From: an uncultured Clostridia bacterium
Lineage (GTDB): Bacteria; Bacillota; Clostridia; Oscillospirales; Ruminococcaceae
Direction of reading: 5' to 3'
NCBI GenBank assembly: GCA_947624745.1
Contig: CANQLR010000005.1
Location: 27,802 to 91,801, forward strand
Length of the DNA: 64,000 bases
The notes beneath the pieces are model-generated. The model was not told where the DNA came from, ran no database searches, and saw only the letters and a list, made by a program, of their open reading frames with translations. Made by a program: the position numbers and the translations under genes. Below are positions 1-9,978 of the stretch, piece by piece (positions within the stretch are counted from its first letter, which is position 1; every line of letters starts with the position of its first letter).

Positions 1-360
1 GACGCGGAATTCGTTAAAAAGGTGAACAAAGGCGACGTGATGGTCGCGGGCTGGAACTTCGGCTGCGGGTCTTCAAGAGAGCACGCACCCCTCGTCATAA
101 AGACCAGCGGGACGGGGTGCGTTATCGCGAAGAGCTTCGCGAGGATTTTCTACAGAAACGCGATTAACATCGGTCTGCCGATACTTGAGTGCGAGCAGGC
201 GGCGGAGGAAATAAGCGCGGAGGACGAGGTCGAGGTCGACTTCGACACCGGGGTCATTACAGATAAGACAACCGGAAAAAGCTATCAGGCGCAGCCCTTC
301 CCGGAGTTTATCCAGAACATCATCAAGGCCGGCGGACTGTTAAAATCGTTAAAGAAGTGA
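1..360 (+). CDS. leuD: 3-isopropylmalate dehydratase small subunit (5'-truncated by window edge)
   Basis: Open frame from nt 1; [14 protein letters not shown] motif typical of aconitase-family small subunits; followed by leuB. Confidence 0.95.
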   Translation, partial: DAEFVKKVNKGDVMVAGWNFGCGSSREHAPLVIKTSGTGCVIAKSFARIFYRNAINIGLPILECEQAAEEISAEDEVEVDFDTGVITDKTTGKSYQAQPFPEFIQNIIKAGGLLKSLKK

Positions 361-369
361 GGGAGTAAA

Positions 370-1437
370 ATGAAGAAGAATATCGCGGTGATACGCGGCG
401 ACGGAATCGGTCCCGAGATCGTGAACGAGGCCATAAAGGTGCTCGATAAGGTCGCGAAGAAGTACGGGCACGAGTTCAACTACGTCGACGCGGACATGGG
501 CGGGTGCGCAATCGACAAGTACGGCGACCCGCTGCCTCAGAGTGAACTGGACAAGTGCCTTGCGGCCGACAGCGTGCTTTTGGGCGCGGTCGGCGGGCCG
601 AAGTGGGACGGCGTTCCGGGGAACATGAGGCCCGAAAAGGGGCTACTTCGGATACGCGCGGGAATGGGGGTATACTCGAACAATCGCCCCGCGAAGATAT
701 GGCCGCAGCTGGCCTCGGCGTCGCCGTTAAAGCCGGAGATCGTCGAGAAGGGCATTGATTTTATAATCGTGAGAGAGCTCATCGGCGGCGTTTATTTCGG
801 CGAGCACAAGACATACGGCGAAGGGGAAAAGACCTCGGAGGACGTGATGAAATACTCCGAGAGCGAGATCGAGAGGATAGGCAGGATCGGCTTTGAGACC
901 GCAAGAAAGAGAGGAAAGAAGCTCTGCTCGGTGGAAAAATCGAACGTTTTGGACACATCAAGGCTCTGGAAGGCGGTCATGCACAGGCTCGCGGCGGAAT
1001 ACCCCGACGTCGAGCTTTCGGATATGCTCGTCGACAACTGCGCCATGCAGATAGTCAAGAACCCCGCGCAGTTCGACGTTATCGTCACCGAGAATATGTT
1101 CGGAGACATTCTTTCGGACGAGGCCTCGATGATAACGGGCTCGATAGGTATGATACCGTCGTCGTCGCTCGGAGCTACGTCTAACGGGCTTTACGAGCCT
1201 ATTCACGGCTCGGCGCCGGACATTGCCGGACAGGACAAGGCAAACCCCATCGGCACTATTCTTTCGGCGGCGATGATGCTTCGGTTCAGCTTCGATATGC
1301 CGAAGGAGGCGGACGACATCGAAAACGCCGTCTCGAAGGTGCTCGATTCGGGCTATCGCACCGGGGACATCATGCAGGAGGGCAGGACCCTCATAGGCTG
1401 CTCGAAGATGGGAAGCCTTATAGCGGAAGCAATTTGA
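370..1437 (+). CDS. leuB: 3-isopropylmalate dehydrogenase
   Basis: [18 protein letters not shown]-terminus, [27 protein letters not shown] motif. Confidence 0.97.
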   Translation: MKKNIAVIRGDGIGPEIVNEAIKVLDKVAKKYGHEFNYVDADMGGCAIDKYGDPLPQSELDKCLAADSVLLGAVGGPKWDGVPGNMRPEKGLLRIRAGMGVYSNNRPAKIWPQLASASPLKPEIVEKGIDFIIVRELIGGVYFGEHKTYGEGEKTSEDVMKYSESEIERIGRIGFETARKRGKKLCSVEKSNVLDTSRLWKAVMHRLAAEYPDVELSDMLVDNCAMQIVKNPAQFDVIVTENMFGDILSDEASMITGSIGMIPSSSLGATSNGLYEPIHGSAPDIAGQDKANPIGTILSAAMMLRFSFDMPKEADDIENAVSKVLDSGYRTGDIMQEGRTLIGCSKMGSLIAEAI

Positions 1438-1447
1438 TTTAAAAGGA

Positions 1448-3128
1448 TTGATAAACTTGAAACTTTCAGGAGCAGACATAATCGTCCGCACATTGATCGA
1501 GCAGGGCGCGACAACCGTCTTCGGCTATCCGGGAGGGCAGATAATCAACGTCTATGACTCACTTTATAAATACCGCGGCGAGATAACCCATATCCTCACC
1601 GCGCACGAGCAGGGCGCCGCCCACGCCGCCGACGGATATGCGAGGGCTACCGGCAGGGCAGGGGTCGTCATCGCGACCTCGGGCCCCGGCGCCACGAACC
1701 TTGTCACCGGCATCGCTACGGCGTATCTCGACTCGGTGCCGATGGTGGCGATAACCGGAAACGTCCCGACGACACAGCTCGGCACAGACTCTTTCCAGGA
1801 AATAGACATCACGGGTATCACCCTGCCGATTACGAAGCATAACTATGTCGTCGGCTCGGTCGAGGAGCTCGCGGACACGATAAGAGAGGCGTTTCGGCTC
1901 GCAGTCTCGGGAAGACCCGGGCCGGTGCTCATCGACGTGCCGAAGGATATACAGGTCGCGCAGTGCGAATTTACCGAGCAGCCGAAGCCCGTCGAGGCGG
2001 AGCCGAGGCAGGCCGCGAAGGAGATAAGGATACGCGACGCGGCGGAGTGCATAAACCTGTCGCAGAGGCCGTTTATCTACTTCGGCGGAGGAATGACAAA
2101 TTCGGACGCGCAGGAGGAGCTTTATAAGCTTGCGGAGGTGCTCGACGCGCCGATCGGCTGCTCGCTGATGGGCATTTCGGCGATACCGACCGATCACCCG
2201 AGGTTCCTCGGTATGCAGGGCATGCATGGGCACTACGCCAGCTCGATGGCGATGCACAGGGCGGACTGCATTATCGCGCTCGGGGTGAGGTTCAACGACA
2301 GAGTTACCGGGAATCGGGCCAAATTTGCCACACACGCGCAGATAGTTCATATCGACGTGGACGGCGCGGAGCTCGACAAGACCGTTTACGCCGCGCACTC
2401 GATGAGGGGAGACCTGAAGCTCACGCTGCAAAAGCTCATTCCCCTTTTGGAGCAGAAAAAGCTCCCCGAATGGAGAAAGACCATAGAGGGGCTGAAGGCC
2501 GAGGAGAGAAGGACTCTCGACAACAGGCCGGGGCTCACTCCCCGCTCGGCGATACTCACCCTCAACGAATACCTCGGCGAAAACACCCCGGTCGCCACCG
2601 ACGTAGGCCAGCACCAGATGTGGACGGCGCAGAATATTGTCCTTAAAAACAAGCGCAGGTTCCTCTCCTCGGGCGGGCTCGGCACGATGGGCTTCGGCAT
2701 GGGGGCGGCGATGGGCGCTGCGCTCGCGACACGCGAAAGGGCGGTGCTCGTCACCGGCGACGGCGGCTTCGGAATGTGCCTGAATGAGCTCGCGACGGCG
2801 GTGACATACAATATCCCGCTCGTGATACTTTTGATGAATAACGGCGTTTTGGGAATGGTGAGACAGTGGCAGACGCTCTTCTTCGACAAGCACTACTCGA
2901 ACACCGTTTTGGAGAGAAAGACGGATTTTGTGAAGCTCGCTGAGGCTTTCGGGGCGAAAGGGTATCATGCCGAAACGCCCGAGCAGCTCGATGAAGCGCT
3001 TAAAAAGGCGTTTTCCGAGCAGGGGCCGGTCGTAGTGGAGTGCATGATAGACAAGGACGAATTCGTTCTGCCGATGCTTCCTCCCGGCGGCTCGATGGAC
3101 GACATTATAACGAAGGTTGGTGAGAGCG

Positions 3129-3136
<8 letters not shown>
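1448..3136 (+). CDS. ilvB: Acetolactate synthase large subunit
   Basis: TPP enzyme: FGYPGGQIINVYD, GRAGVVIATSGPGATNLVTGIATAY, TGDGGFGMCLNEL; TTG start. Confidence 0.96.
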
Positions 3137-4707
<1,571 letters not shown>

Positions 4708-4966
4708 GGTATCGGTTGGGATATACTAAAAAGGTTTCGCCGGCCTTTCCTCAAAAGGCCGCAGGTTTCCAAAGGGCGGCGCCCTTTGGTCGCGACCGCA
4801 GTCGCGAAATTCCCTATACAAAAAATCGCAGGAGGGTAGGCCAAACAGTCCGGTGGACTGTTTGGCCGTAGGGGACCCTCGACGGGGGTCCCCTGTTTGC
4901 CGAGCGATGAGCGAGGCAAAGAAAGGCCGGAGCTAAGCAGGCAATGTGAAGTTGTGCTGTGAGCGA

Positions 4967-5063
4967 GGGGCGAAGCCCCGAAGCGGCAGCGAAGCTGCCG
5001 GCCGTAAAGGCCGCGCTCCGCGCGGCCTTTGGCGCCCACGAAGTGGGCGCCCGGGGCTTCGCC
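4967..5063. repeat. Type A multi-hairpin repeat, copy A1
   Basis: GGGGCGAAGCCCC (4967) ... GGGGCTTCGCC (5063) enclosing three hairpins (GCGGCAGCGAAGCTGCCGGC; AAAGGCCGCGCTCCGCGCGGCCTTT; GGCGCCCACGAAGTGGGCGCC). Confidence 0.8.
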
Positions 5064-5245
5064 GCGCAGGGTCTGCGCTTTGCTGCGGCGAGACAGTGAG
5101 TGCGGGGGCTAAGCCCAAGGTCCGCGCAGCACGGAAGGGGGTGCGGGGAAACCGCGCAGCGGTGTCCCCTCCTGCCGAGCGAAGCGAGACAAACGCAAGC
5201 CCTCCTCCACATCAAACCCCACACACAAAACGGAAAGGCAGGAAC

Positions 5246-5329
5246 GCCCGGGCGAAGCCCGTTCGCGGAGCGAACAGGCGCCCGAAGGGCGCCTCGCCGC
5301 GCTGAGCGCGGCGGGGGCTTCGCCCGGGT
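5246..5329. repeat. Type A multi-hairpin repeat, copy A2
   Basis: CCCGGGCGAAGCCC ... GGGCTTCGCCCGGG enclosing GTTCGCGGAGCGAAC, AGGCGCCCGAAGGGCGCCT, CGCCGCGCTGAGCGCGGCG. Confidence 0.8.
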
Positions 5330-5413
5330 CCCCGCCTTTTGCACCGTAAAAAATACAGCACACTGCCGCCGGGCGTTCGTCCGGCAGCAGGCGGTTTTAA
5401 GCAGGTGATCTTT

Positions 5414-7069
5414 ATGAAAAGCGACAGCATTAAATTCGGCCCGCAGAACGCCCCGCACCGCGCACTTTACCACGCCCTCGGCTTTACCGACGAGGAGATA
5501 AAGCGCCCGATGGTCGGCATAGTAAGCTCCTACAACGAGATCGTTCCGGGCCACATGAACATCGACAAGATAGTCGACGCGGTAAAGCTCGGCGTCGCGA
5601 TGGCGGGCGGCACACCCGTCGTCTTCCCGGCGATAGCGGTCTGCGACGGCATTGCCATGGGCCACACGGGAATGAAATATTCCCTCGTCACGCGCGATCT
5701 GATAGCCGACTCGACCGAGGCAATGGTCATGGCCCACGGCTTCGACGCGCTCGTCATGGTCCCGAACTGCGACAAGAACGTCCCGGGGCTTCTGATGGCC
5801 GCCGCAAGGCTCAACATCCCGACGGTGTTTGTCTCGGGCGGGCCTATGCTCGCGGGACACGTCGACGGACACAAGACCTCGTTCTCCTCGATATCCGAGG
5901 CTGTGGGAGAGTTCAACGCGGGAAAAATCGACCTCGAAAAGCTCCACGAATACGAATGCAAGACCTGCCCGTCCTGCGGCTCGTGCTCGGGAATGTATAC
6001 CGCGAACTCGATGAACTGCCTGACCGAAGCCCTGGGCATGGGTCTTCGCGGAAACGGGACGATCCCCGCAGTATACTCGGCAAGAATTGAGCTTGCAAAG
6101 CACGCGGGCATGCAGGTCATGGAGCTCCTGAAAAGAAATATCCGCCCCCGCGACATCATGACCGAGGCGGCGTTTATGAACGCGCTCACCGTCGACATGG
6201 CGCTCGGCTGCTCGACCAACTCGATGCTCCACCTCCCCGCGATCGCGCATGAATGCGGCATCGAGATAAACCTTGACATCGCTAACTCGATAAGCTCGAA
6301 GACCCCGAACCTCTGCCACCTTGCCCCCGCGGGCAGGACCTACGTCGAGGAGCTTGACGAGGCGGGCGGCGTCTGGGCGGTCATGAACGAGCTCTCAAAG
6401 AAAAATCTTCTCGACCTTAGTTGCATGACCGTCACCGGCTGCACCGTCGGCGAGAACATCAAAAACGCCGTGAACACCAACCACGACGTCATTCGCCCCG
6501 TCGAAAACCCCTACAGCGAGACCGGCGGCATTGCCGTTCTGCGCGGGAATCTTGCCCCGGACGGCTGCGTTGTAAAGCGCTCGGCGGTATCCCCGAAAAT
6601 GCTCAAGTATGAGGGTCGGGCGAGGGTGTTCGAGTGCGAGGAGGACGCGCAGGCGGCCATCAACGCCTCCGAGATCAAACCCGGCGACGTCGTGGTAATT
6701 CGCTACGAGGGTCCGAAGGGCGGTCCGGGAATGCGCGAGATGCTGAACCCGACCTCCGCCATCATGGGAATGGGTCTCGGCGAGAGCGTCGCGCTCATCA
6801 CCGACGGCAGGTTCTCGGGCGCGACAAGGGGCGCGTGCGTGGGGCACATCTCCCCCGAAGCGGCCTCGGGCGGGCCTATAGGCATCGTCAAGGAGGGCGA
6901 CATCATCGCCATCGACATTCCCGAAAACAGGATCGAGCTCAAAATTTCGGAGGAGGAGTTCAACTCCCGCATGGCGGCGTTCGTGCCGAAGAAAAAGGAG
7001 CTTTCGGGCTATCTTAAGCGGTACGCCGCGCTCGTTTCCTCCGGCGCAAAGGGCGCGATTTTAAATTGA
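5414..7069 (+). CDS. ilvD: Dihydroxy-acid dehydratase
   Basis: [49 protein letters not shown]; start reset to ATG 5414. Confidence 0.97.
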   Translation: MKSDSIKFGPQNAPHRALYHALGFTDEEIKRPMVGIVSSYNEIVPGHMNIDKIVDAVKLGVAMAGGTPVVFPAIAVCDGIAMGHTGMKYSLVTRDLIADSTEAMVMAHGFDALVMVPNCDKNVPGLLMAAARLNIPTVFVSGGPMLAGHVDGHKTSFSSISEAVGEFNAGKIDLEKLHEYECKTCPSCGSCSGMYTANSMNCLTEALGMGLRGNGTIPAVYSARIELAKHAGMQVMELLKRNIRPRDIMTEAAFMNALTVDMALGCSTNSMLHLPAIAHECGIEINLDIANSISSKTPNLCHLAPAGRTYVEELDEAGGVWAVMNELSKKNLLDLSCMTVTGCTVGENIKNAVNTNHDVIRPVENPYSETGGIAVLRGNLAPDGCVVKRSAVSPKMLKYEGRARVFECEEDAQAAINASEIKPGDVVVIRYEGPKGGPGMREMLNPTSAIMGMGLGESVALITDGRFSGATRGACVGHISPEAASGGPIGIVKEGDIIAIDIPENRIELKISEEEFNSRMAAFVPKKKELSGYLKRYAALVSSGAKGAILN

Positions 7070-7078
7070 GAGGCCGAT

Positions 7079-8260
7079 ATGAAGCTTTTTCCGGATCATT
7101 TTCGTGAGGCGCTCGCCTCGCTCACCGTTTTCAGAAAAATTCTCGGCGACCCGCTGATAAAGGCCCTTTGCGACCTGCTTGAAGCGGACAGGTGCTCCCC
7201 TGCCGCGGTCGACGGCTACTGCCGCTTCGCCGCCGAAATATATTCCCGCCCCGACGCGAGCCTTTCGGCCTACGTCCGTGATCTGCTGCTTTTCTGCCCA
7301 AACCCCGTCGCCTCGCTCATGGGCGAAAAAAAGCCGGTGCCCGAGGCGGTAAAGGCCTCCGCAGAGCGCGAGATTTCCATTTTGCAGGAGCTTTCGGAGA
7401 TAACTCCCGAAAAATTGCAGGAGAGGATAGATTTTCCCGCGCCGCTCCCCCGCTGGAGCGTTGAGAAATTTGACCTTCTTAATGAATTTCGCTTGCAGAT
7501 GGAAAACATCACCAAAAAGGGCAGCGGGATCTTCGCGAAATACCGCGCGTTTCGGCTCTCCGGCAGGGAGATCGTGCCGATCGAATACCCCGACCCTGTG
7601 CGCTTGAGCGAGCTTTTGGGGTATGAGCGCGAAAAGGAGCAGATAATCGGCAACACCCGCGCGCTCATCTCGGGGCTCCCTGCCGCGAATATCCTTTTGA
7701 CCGGCGACGCGGGCACGGGTAAGTCATCGACGGTAAAGGCCGTTGTGAACGAGCTTTGGCAGGAGGGGCTGCGGATATTAGAGCTCAAAAAAGAGCAGCT
7801 CCACGACCTGCCCGACCTTCTTTCGGAGCTCAACCGCAACCCGCTTCGGTTCATAGTTTTCGTCGACGACCTCTCGTTCAGCCAGAACGACGACAACTTC
7901 TCGGCATTAAAGGCGATACTTGAGGGGACGGTGTCGGCAAAGGCGCAAAACGTAGCGATCTACGCGACCTCGAACCGCCGCCATCTCATCAAGGAGAGCT
8001 TTTCGGACCGCGACGGCGACGACATTCACCGCGGCGACACCATGCAGGAGACCGTCTCGCTTTCGGAGCGGTTCGGGCTGCACATAACCTTCTCCCGCCC
8101 CGACAAGGCGACCTATTTGAGCATCGTCGAGCACCTCTGCCGGCAGTACGGCGTTGATTTCGACGAGACCGACGCCGAGCGGTTCGCGCTCTCGCGGGCG
8201 TCACGCTCCGCCCGCGCAGCAAGGCAGTATGTCGACAGTCTGGTGTCGGCGAAGGGGTAA
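7079..8260 (+). CDS. DUF815-type ATP-binding AAA+ protein
   Basis: Walker A LLTGDAGTGKSSTVKAVVNE, Walker B FIVFVDDLSF, YATSNRRHLIKESF, typical of DUF815. Confidence 0.85.
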   Translation: MKLFPDHFREALASLTVFRKILGDPLIKALCDLLEADRCSPAAVDGYCRFAAEIYSRPDASLSAYVRDLLLFCPNPVASLMGEKKPVPEAVKASAEREISILQELSEITPEKLQERIDFPAPLPRWSVEKFDLLNEFRLQMENITKKGSGIFAKYRAFRLSGREIVPIEYPDPVRLSELLGYEREKEQIIGNTRALISGLPAANILLTGDAGTGKSSTVKAVVNELWQEGLRILELKKEQLHDLPDLLSELNRNPLRFIVFVDDLSFSQNDDNFSALKAILEGTVSAKAQNVAIYATSNRRHLIKESFSDRDGDDIHRGDTMQETVSLSERFGLHITFSRPDKATYLSIVEHLCRQYGVDFDETDAERFALSRASRSARAARQYVDSLVSAKG

Positions 8261-8284
8261 CGCGATGAAGCGCTGAAGTAAATG

Positions 8285-8320
8285 AAAACCGCCACGGTGA
8301 TGAGTGGCGGTTTGTTTTTG
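8285..8320 (+). terminator. Rho-independent terminator after the DUF815 gene
   Basis: AAACCGCCAC-GGTGATGA-GTGGCGGTTT followed by GTTTTTG. Confidence 0.8.
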
Positions 8321-8324
8321 GGGG

Positions 8325-8353
8325 TTGACAAATGGGGAAAAGTGTGGTATATT
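8325..8353 (+). promoter_or_regulatory. Promoter of candidate antisense RNA 1
   Basis: TTGACA (8325-8330), 17 nt, TATATT (8348-8353). Confidence 0.8.
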
Positions 8354-8359
8354 ATAAAT

Positions 8360-8441
8360 GCAGAGAGCCGAACGGCTCGCCTAAAATACGAGGATTAAGA
8401 AATAATCGCCGCTTTTAGAGGAGCAGGGCGGTTATTTCTTT
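8360..8441 (+). ncRNA. Candidate antisense antitoxin RNA 1, convergent with toxin-like ORF 1
   Basis: Begins just downstream of the consensus promoter; 5' hairpin GAGCCG-AA-CGGCTC; ends in terminator AAGAAATAATCGCC...GGGCGGTTATTTCTT that overlaps the 3' end of the minus-strand ORF. Confidence 0.6.
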
Positions 8442-8509
8442 ATGGTCTTGAGAATCTCAAGTACAATGAACGCAAGTATGATGTATAAAATCAACTGTTC
8501 CATTTCCAT
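8432..8509 (-). CDS. Small hydrophobic peptide MEMEQLILYIILAFIVLEILKTIKK, candidate type I toxin (Fst/holin-like)
   Basis: 25 aa, single TM plus Lys tail; AGGAGGTG SD at proper spacing inside CCTCC-GAAA-GGAGG hairpin; near-identical second copy at 8719-8796; lies inside the listed 61-aa ORF 8432-8617. Confidence 0.7.
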   Translation of the reverse strand: MEMEQLILYIILAFIVLEILKTIKK

Positions 8510-8561
8510 AAAGCACACCTCCTTTCGGAGGGCGAGCCGCCCACGGCTCTCTGCGGTTAGT

Positions 8562-8590
8562 ATTATAACATATTGGAAGATAAATGTCAA
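8562..8590 (-). promoter_or_regulatory. Promoter of toxin-like ORF 1
   Basis: Minus strand TTGACA (8590-8585), 17 nt, TATAAT (8567-8562). Confidence 0.85.
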
Positions 8591-8610
8591 TATTTGTTGG
8601 ATAATAGGAC

Positions 8611-8639
8611 TTGACAAACGAGCAGAAATGTGGTATATT
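8611..8639 (+). promoter_or_regulatory. Promoter of candidate antisense RNA 2
   Basis: TTGACA (8611-8616), 17 nt, TATATT (8634-8639). Confidence 0.8.
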
Positions 8640-8644
8640 ATAGG

Positions 8645-8727
8645 CGCAGAGAGCCGAACGGCTCGCCAAAGATGGAAGTTAAAAAAGAATAACCGCCACT
8701 GTTAGCAACCGGGGGCGGTTATTTCTT
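8645..8727 (+). ncRNA. Candidate antisense antitoxin RNA 2
   Basis: Same GCAGAGAGCCGAACGGCTCGCC 5' hairpin as RNA 1; ends in AAGAATAACCGCC...GGGGGCGGTTATTTCTTT. Confidence 0.6.
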
Positions 8728-8796
8728 TATGTTCTTGATTATCTCAAGGAAAATGTATGCGAGTATGATATATAAAATCAACTGCTCCATTGTCAT
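8719..8796 (-). CDS. Small hydrophobic peptide MTMEQLILYIILAYIFLEIIKNIKK, second candidate type I toxin copy
   Basis: 25 aa, 20/25 identical to copy 1 by eye; absent from the supplied ORF track; SD in CCTCCC-GAAA-GGGGGG hairpin. Confidence 0.7.
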   Translation of the reverse strand: MTMEQLILYIILAYIFLEIIKNIKK

Positions 8797-8820
8797 AAAG
8801 ATCCCCCCTTTCGGGAGGCG

Positions 8821-8907
8821 AAAATACGCGACAAAAGCTCTCAGAGCGCGAGCGGTCGGTCATTTTTGACCGCGAAGCAGCGATGAGCAAGCTTTTGCGC
8901 TTATTTT
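8821..8907. repeat. 87-bp MITE-like palindromic insertion in the 5' leader of toxin copy 2
   Basis: Imperfect terminal inverted repeats AAAATACGCGACAAAAGC / GCTTTTGCGCTTATTTT with internal hairpin CGGTCATTTTTGACCG; missing from copy 1. Confidence 0.6.
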
Positions 8908-8981
8908 GCCGCCCACGGCGGGCCCTCTATATGATAATGAAAATCAATGCTCGCATGTCAATATTTGTTGGAAGATGGGGC

Positions 8982-9077
8982 TTGACAATCCGGAAAATGT
9001 GTGGTAATATTTAATCGCCAAAGTTGATGTGCTAAGAAATAACCGCCTACAGCTGCAAGCGGGGCGGATATTTCTTT
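8982..9077 (+). ncRNA. Solitary third antitoxin-like unit (promoter plus terminator, no toxin ORF found)
   Basis: TTGACA-17-TAATAT then AAGAAATAACCGCC...GGGGCGGATATTTCTTT, homologous in layout to RNAs 1 and 2. Confidence 0.55.
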
Positions 9078-9211
9078 AGTGCTGGTCAGGCAGAAGTCTT
9101 GCTGGATTCGGCGATCGCCCTGACAGGCGCGGTCGATACTTTCAGCGCCATTAGCAGGAAATAAAGAAGCGAACAGGCGGAAGGCCGGGACAAAACGAAG
9201 GAGAAAAACGA

Positions 9212-9853
9212 ATGAAAACGTTAAGAAATGTCTGCATAGGTATTCTGGTCGTGCTGCTCATATTGATGTACGGCGGAAGCGCACTGACGCGAATGGCGTT
9301 CAGCAAGCCTGTCGACGTTTATAATGACCCTTTGGACGACGCAGGACGTTTGAAAAGAGGGTTTGCTATTGAAACAGATCTCCCGCTTCTTGGAGAGTGC
9401 TTTGGCACGGCGACATCGACTCAGACAAACGGATACGATAATTCGACTTTAGTCGGCGACGCGACCTACTATTTCATTATGCCCGTGCCCGTAGGCGAAG
9501 AAACCTATTATGTGGCGCTTGAGACAAGCCAAAAGCAGGACAGCTTTGACATGCTCAGAAAGCTCAGCCAAAGTAACAGGAGCGGGGCGGAGCCGGTACA
9601 TATTACAGGCGGATTGACAACGTTAGACGATGAACTGTATCAATACATGAAAATATGGTTCAAGGATTCGGAACTGTTTGAAAACGAGGCGGATATTGAA
9701 AAATATGTATTGCCGCTCAGCTTCAGCGAAGAAAATTATTTAAGCCTGAAAATAATATTCTTTGTGCAGCTTGCGATCGCCGTTGCTCTTCTGACCGCGA
9801 TAATCGTTATTTCCCGCAAGGAGAAAAAAGCTGCGGAGAGCGGCGCGTCTTAA
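9212..9853 (+). CDS. Hypothetical membrane protein (N- and C-terminal TM)
   Basis: Hydrophobic segments at both ends; no family recognised. Confidence 0.7.
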   Translation: MKTLRNVCIGILVVLLILMYGGSALTRMAFSKPVDVYNDPLDDAGRLKRGFAIETDLPLLGECFGTATSTQTNGYDNSTLVGDATYYFIMPVPVGEETYYVALETSQKQDSFDMLRKLSQSNRSGAEPVHITGGLTTLDDELYQYMKIWFKDSELFENEADIEKYVLPLSFSEENYLSLKIIFFVQLAIAVALLTAIIVISRKEKKAAESGAS

Positions 9854-9978
9854 CGGCAAAAGCGAGTGCAAAATCAGTATGAAACTATGCAGATATCGGA
9901 GCGAGCACATTCCGGTATCTGCATTTATTTTGCCTCTATATAAAGTTGATCCCGCCCATTTTTATGAGCGGGACTGTT

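Noticed and set aside
4946-5305. 119-aa and overlapping ORFs in the ilvC-ilvD spacer
   Set aside because: Frames read through hairpin repeats in several frames; composition reflects the palindromes, not coding
4814-6319. 501-aa minus-strand ORF across the ilvC-ilvD spacer and ilvD
   Set aside because: Runs through palindromic repeats and antisense to ilvD; low-complexity, no start context
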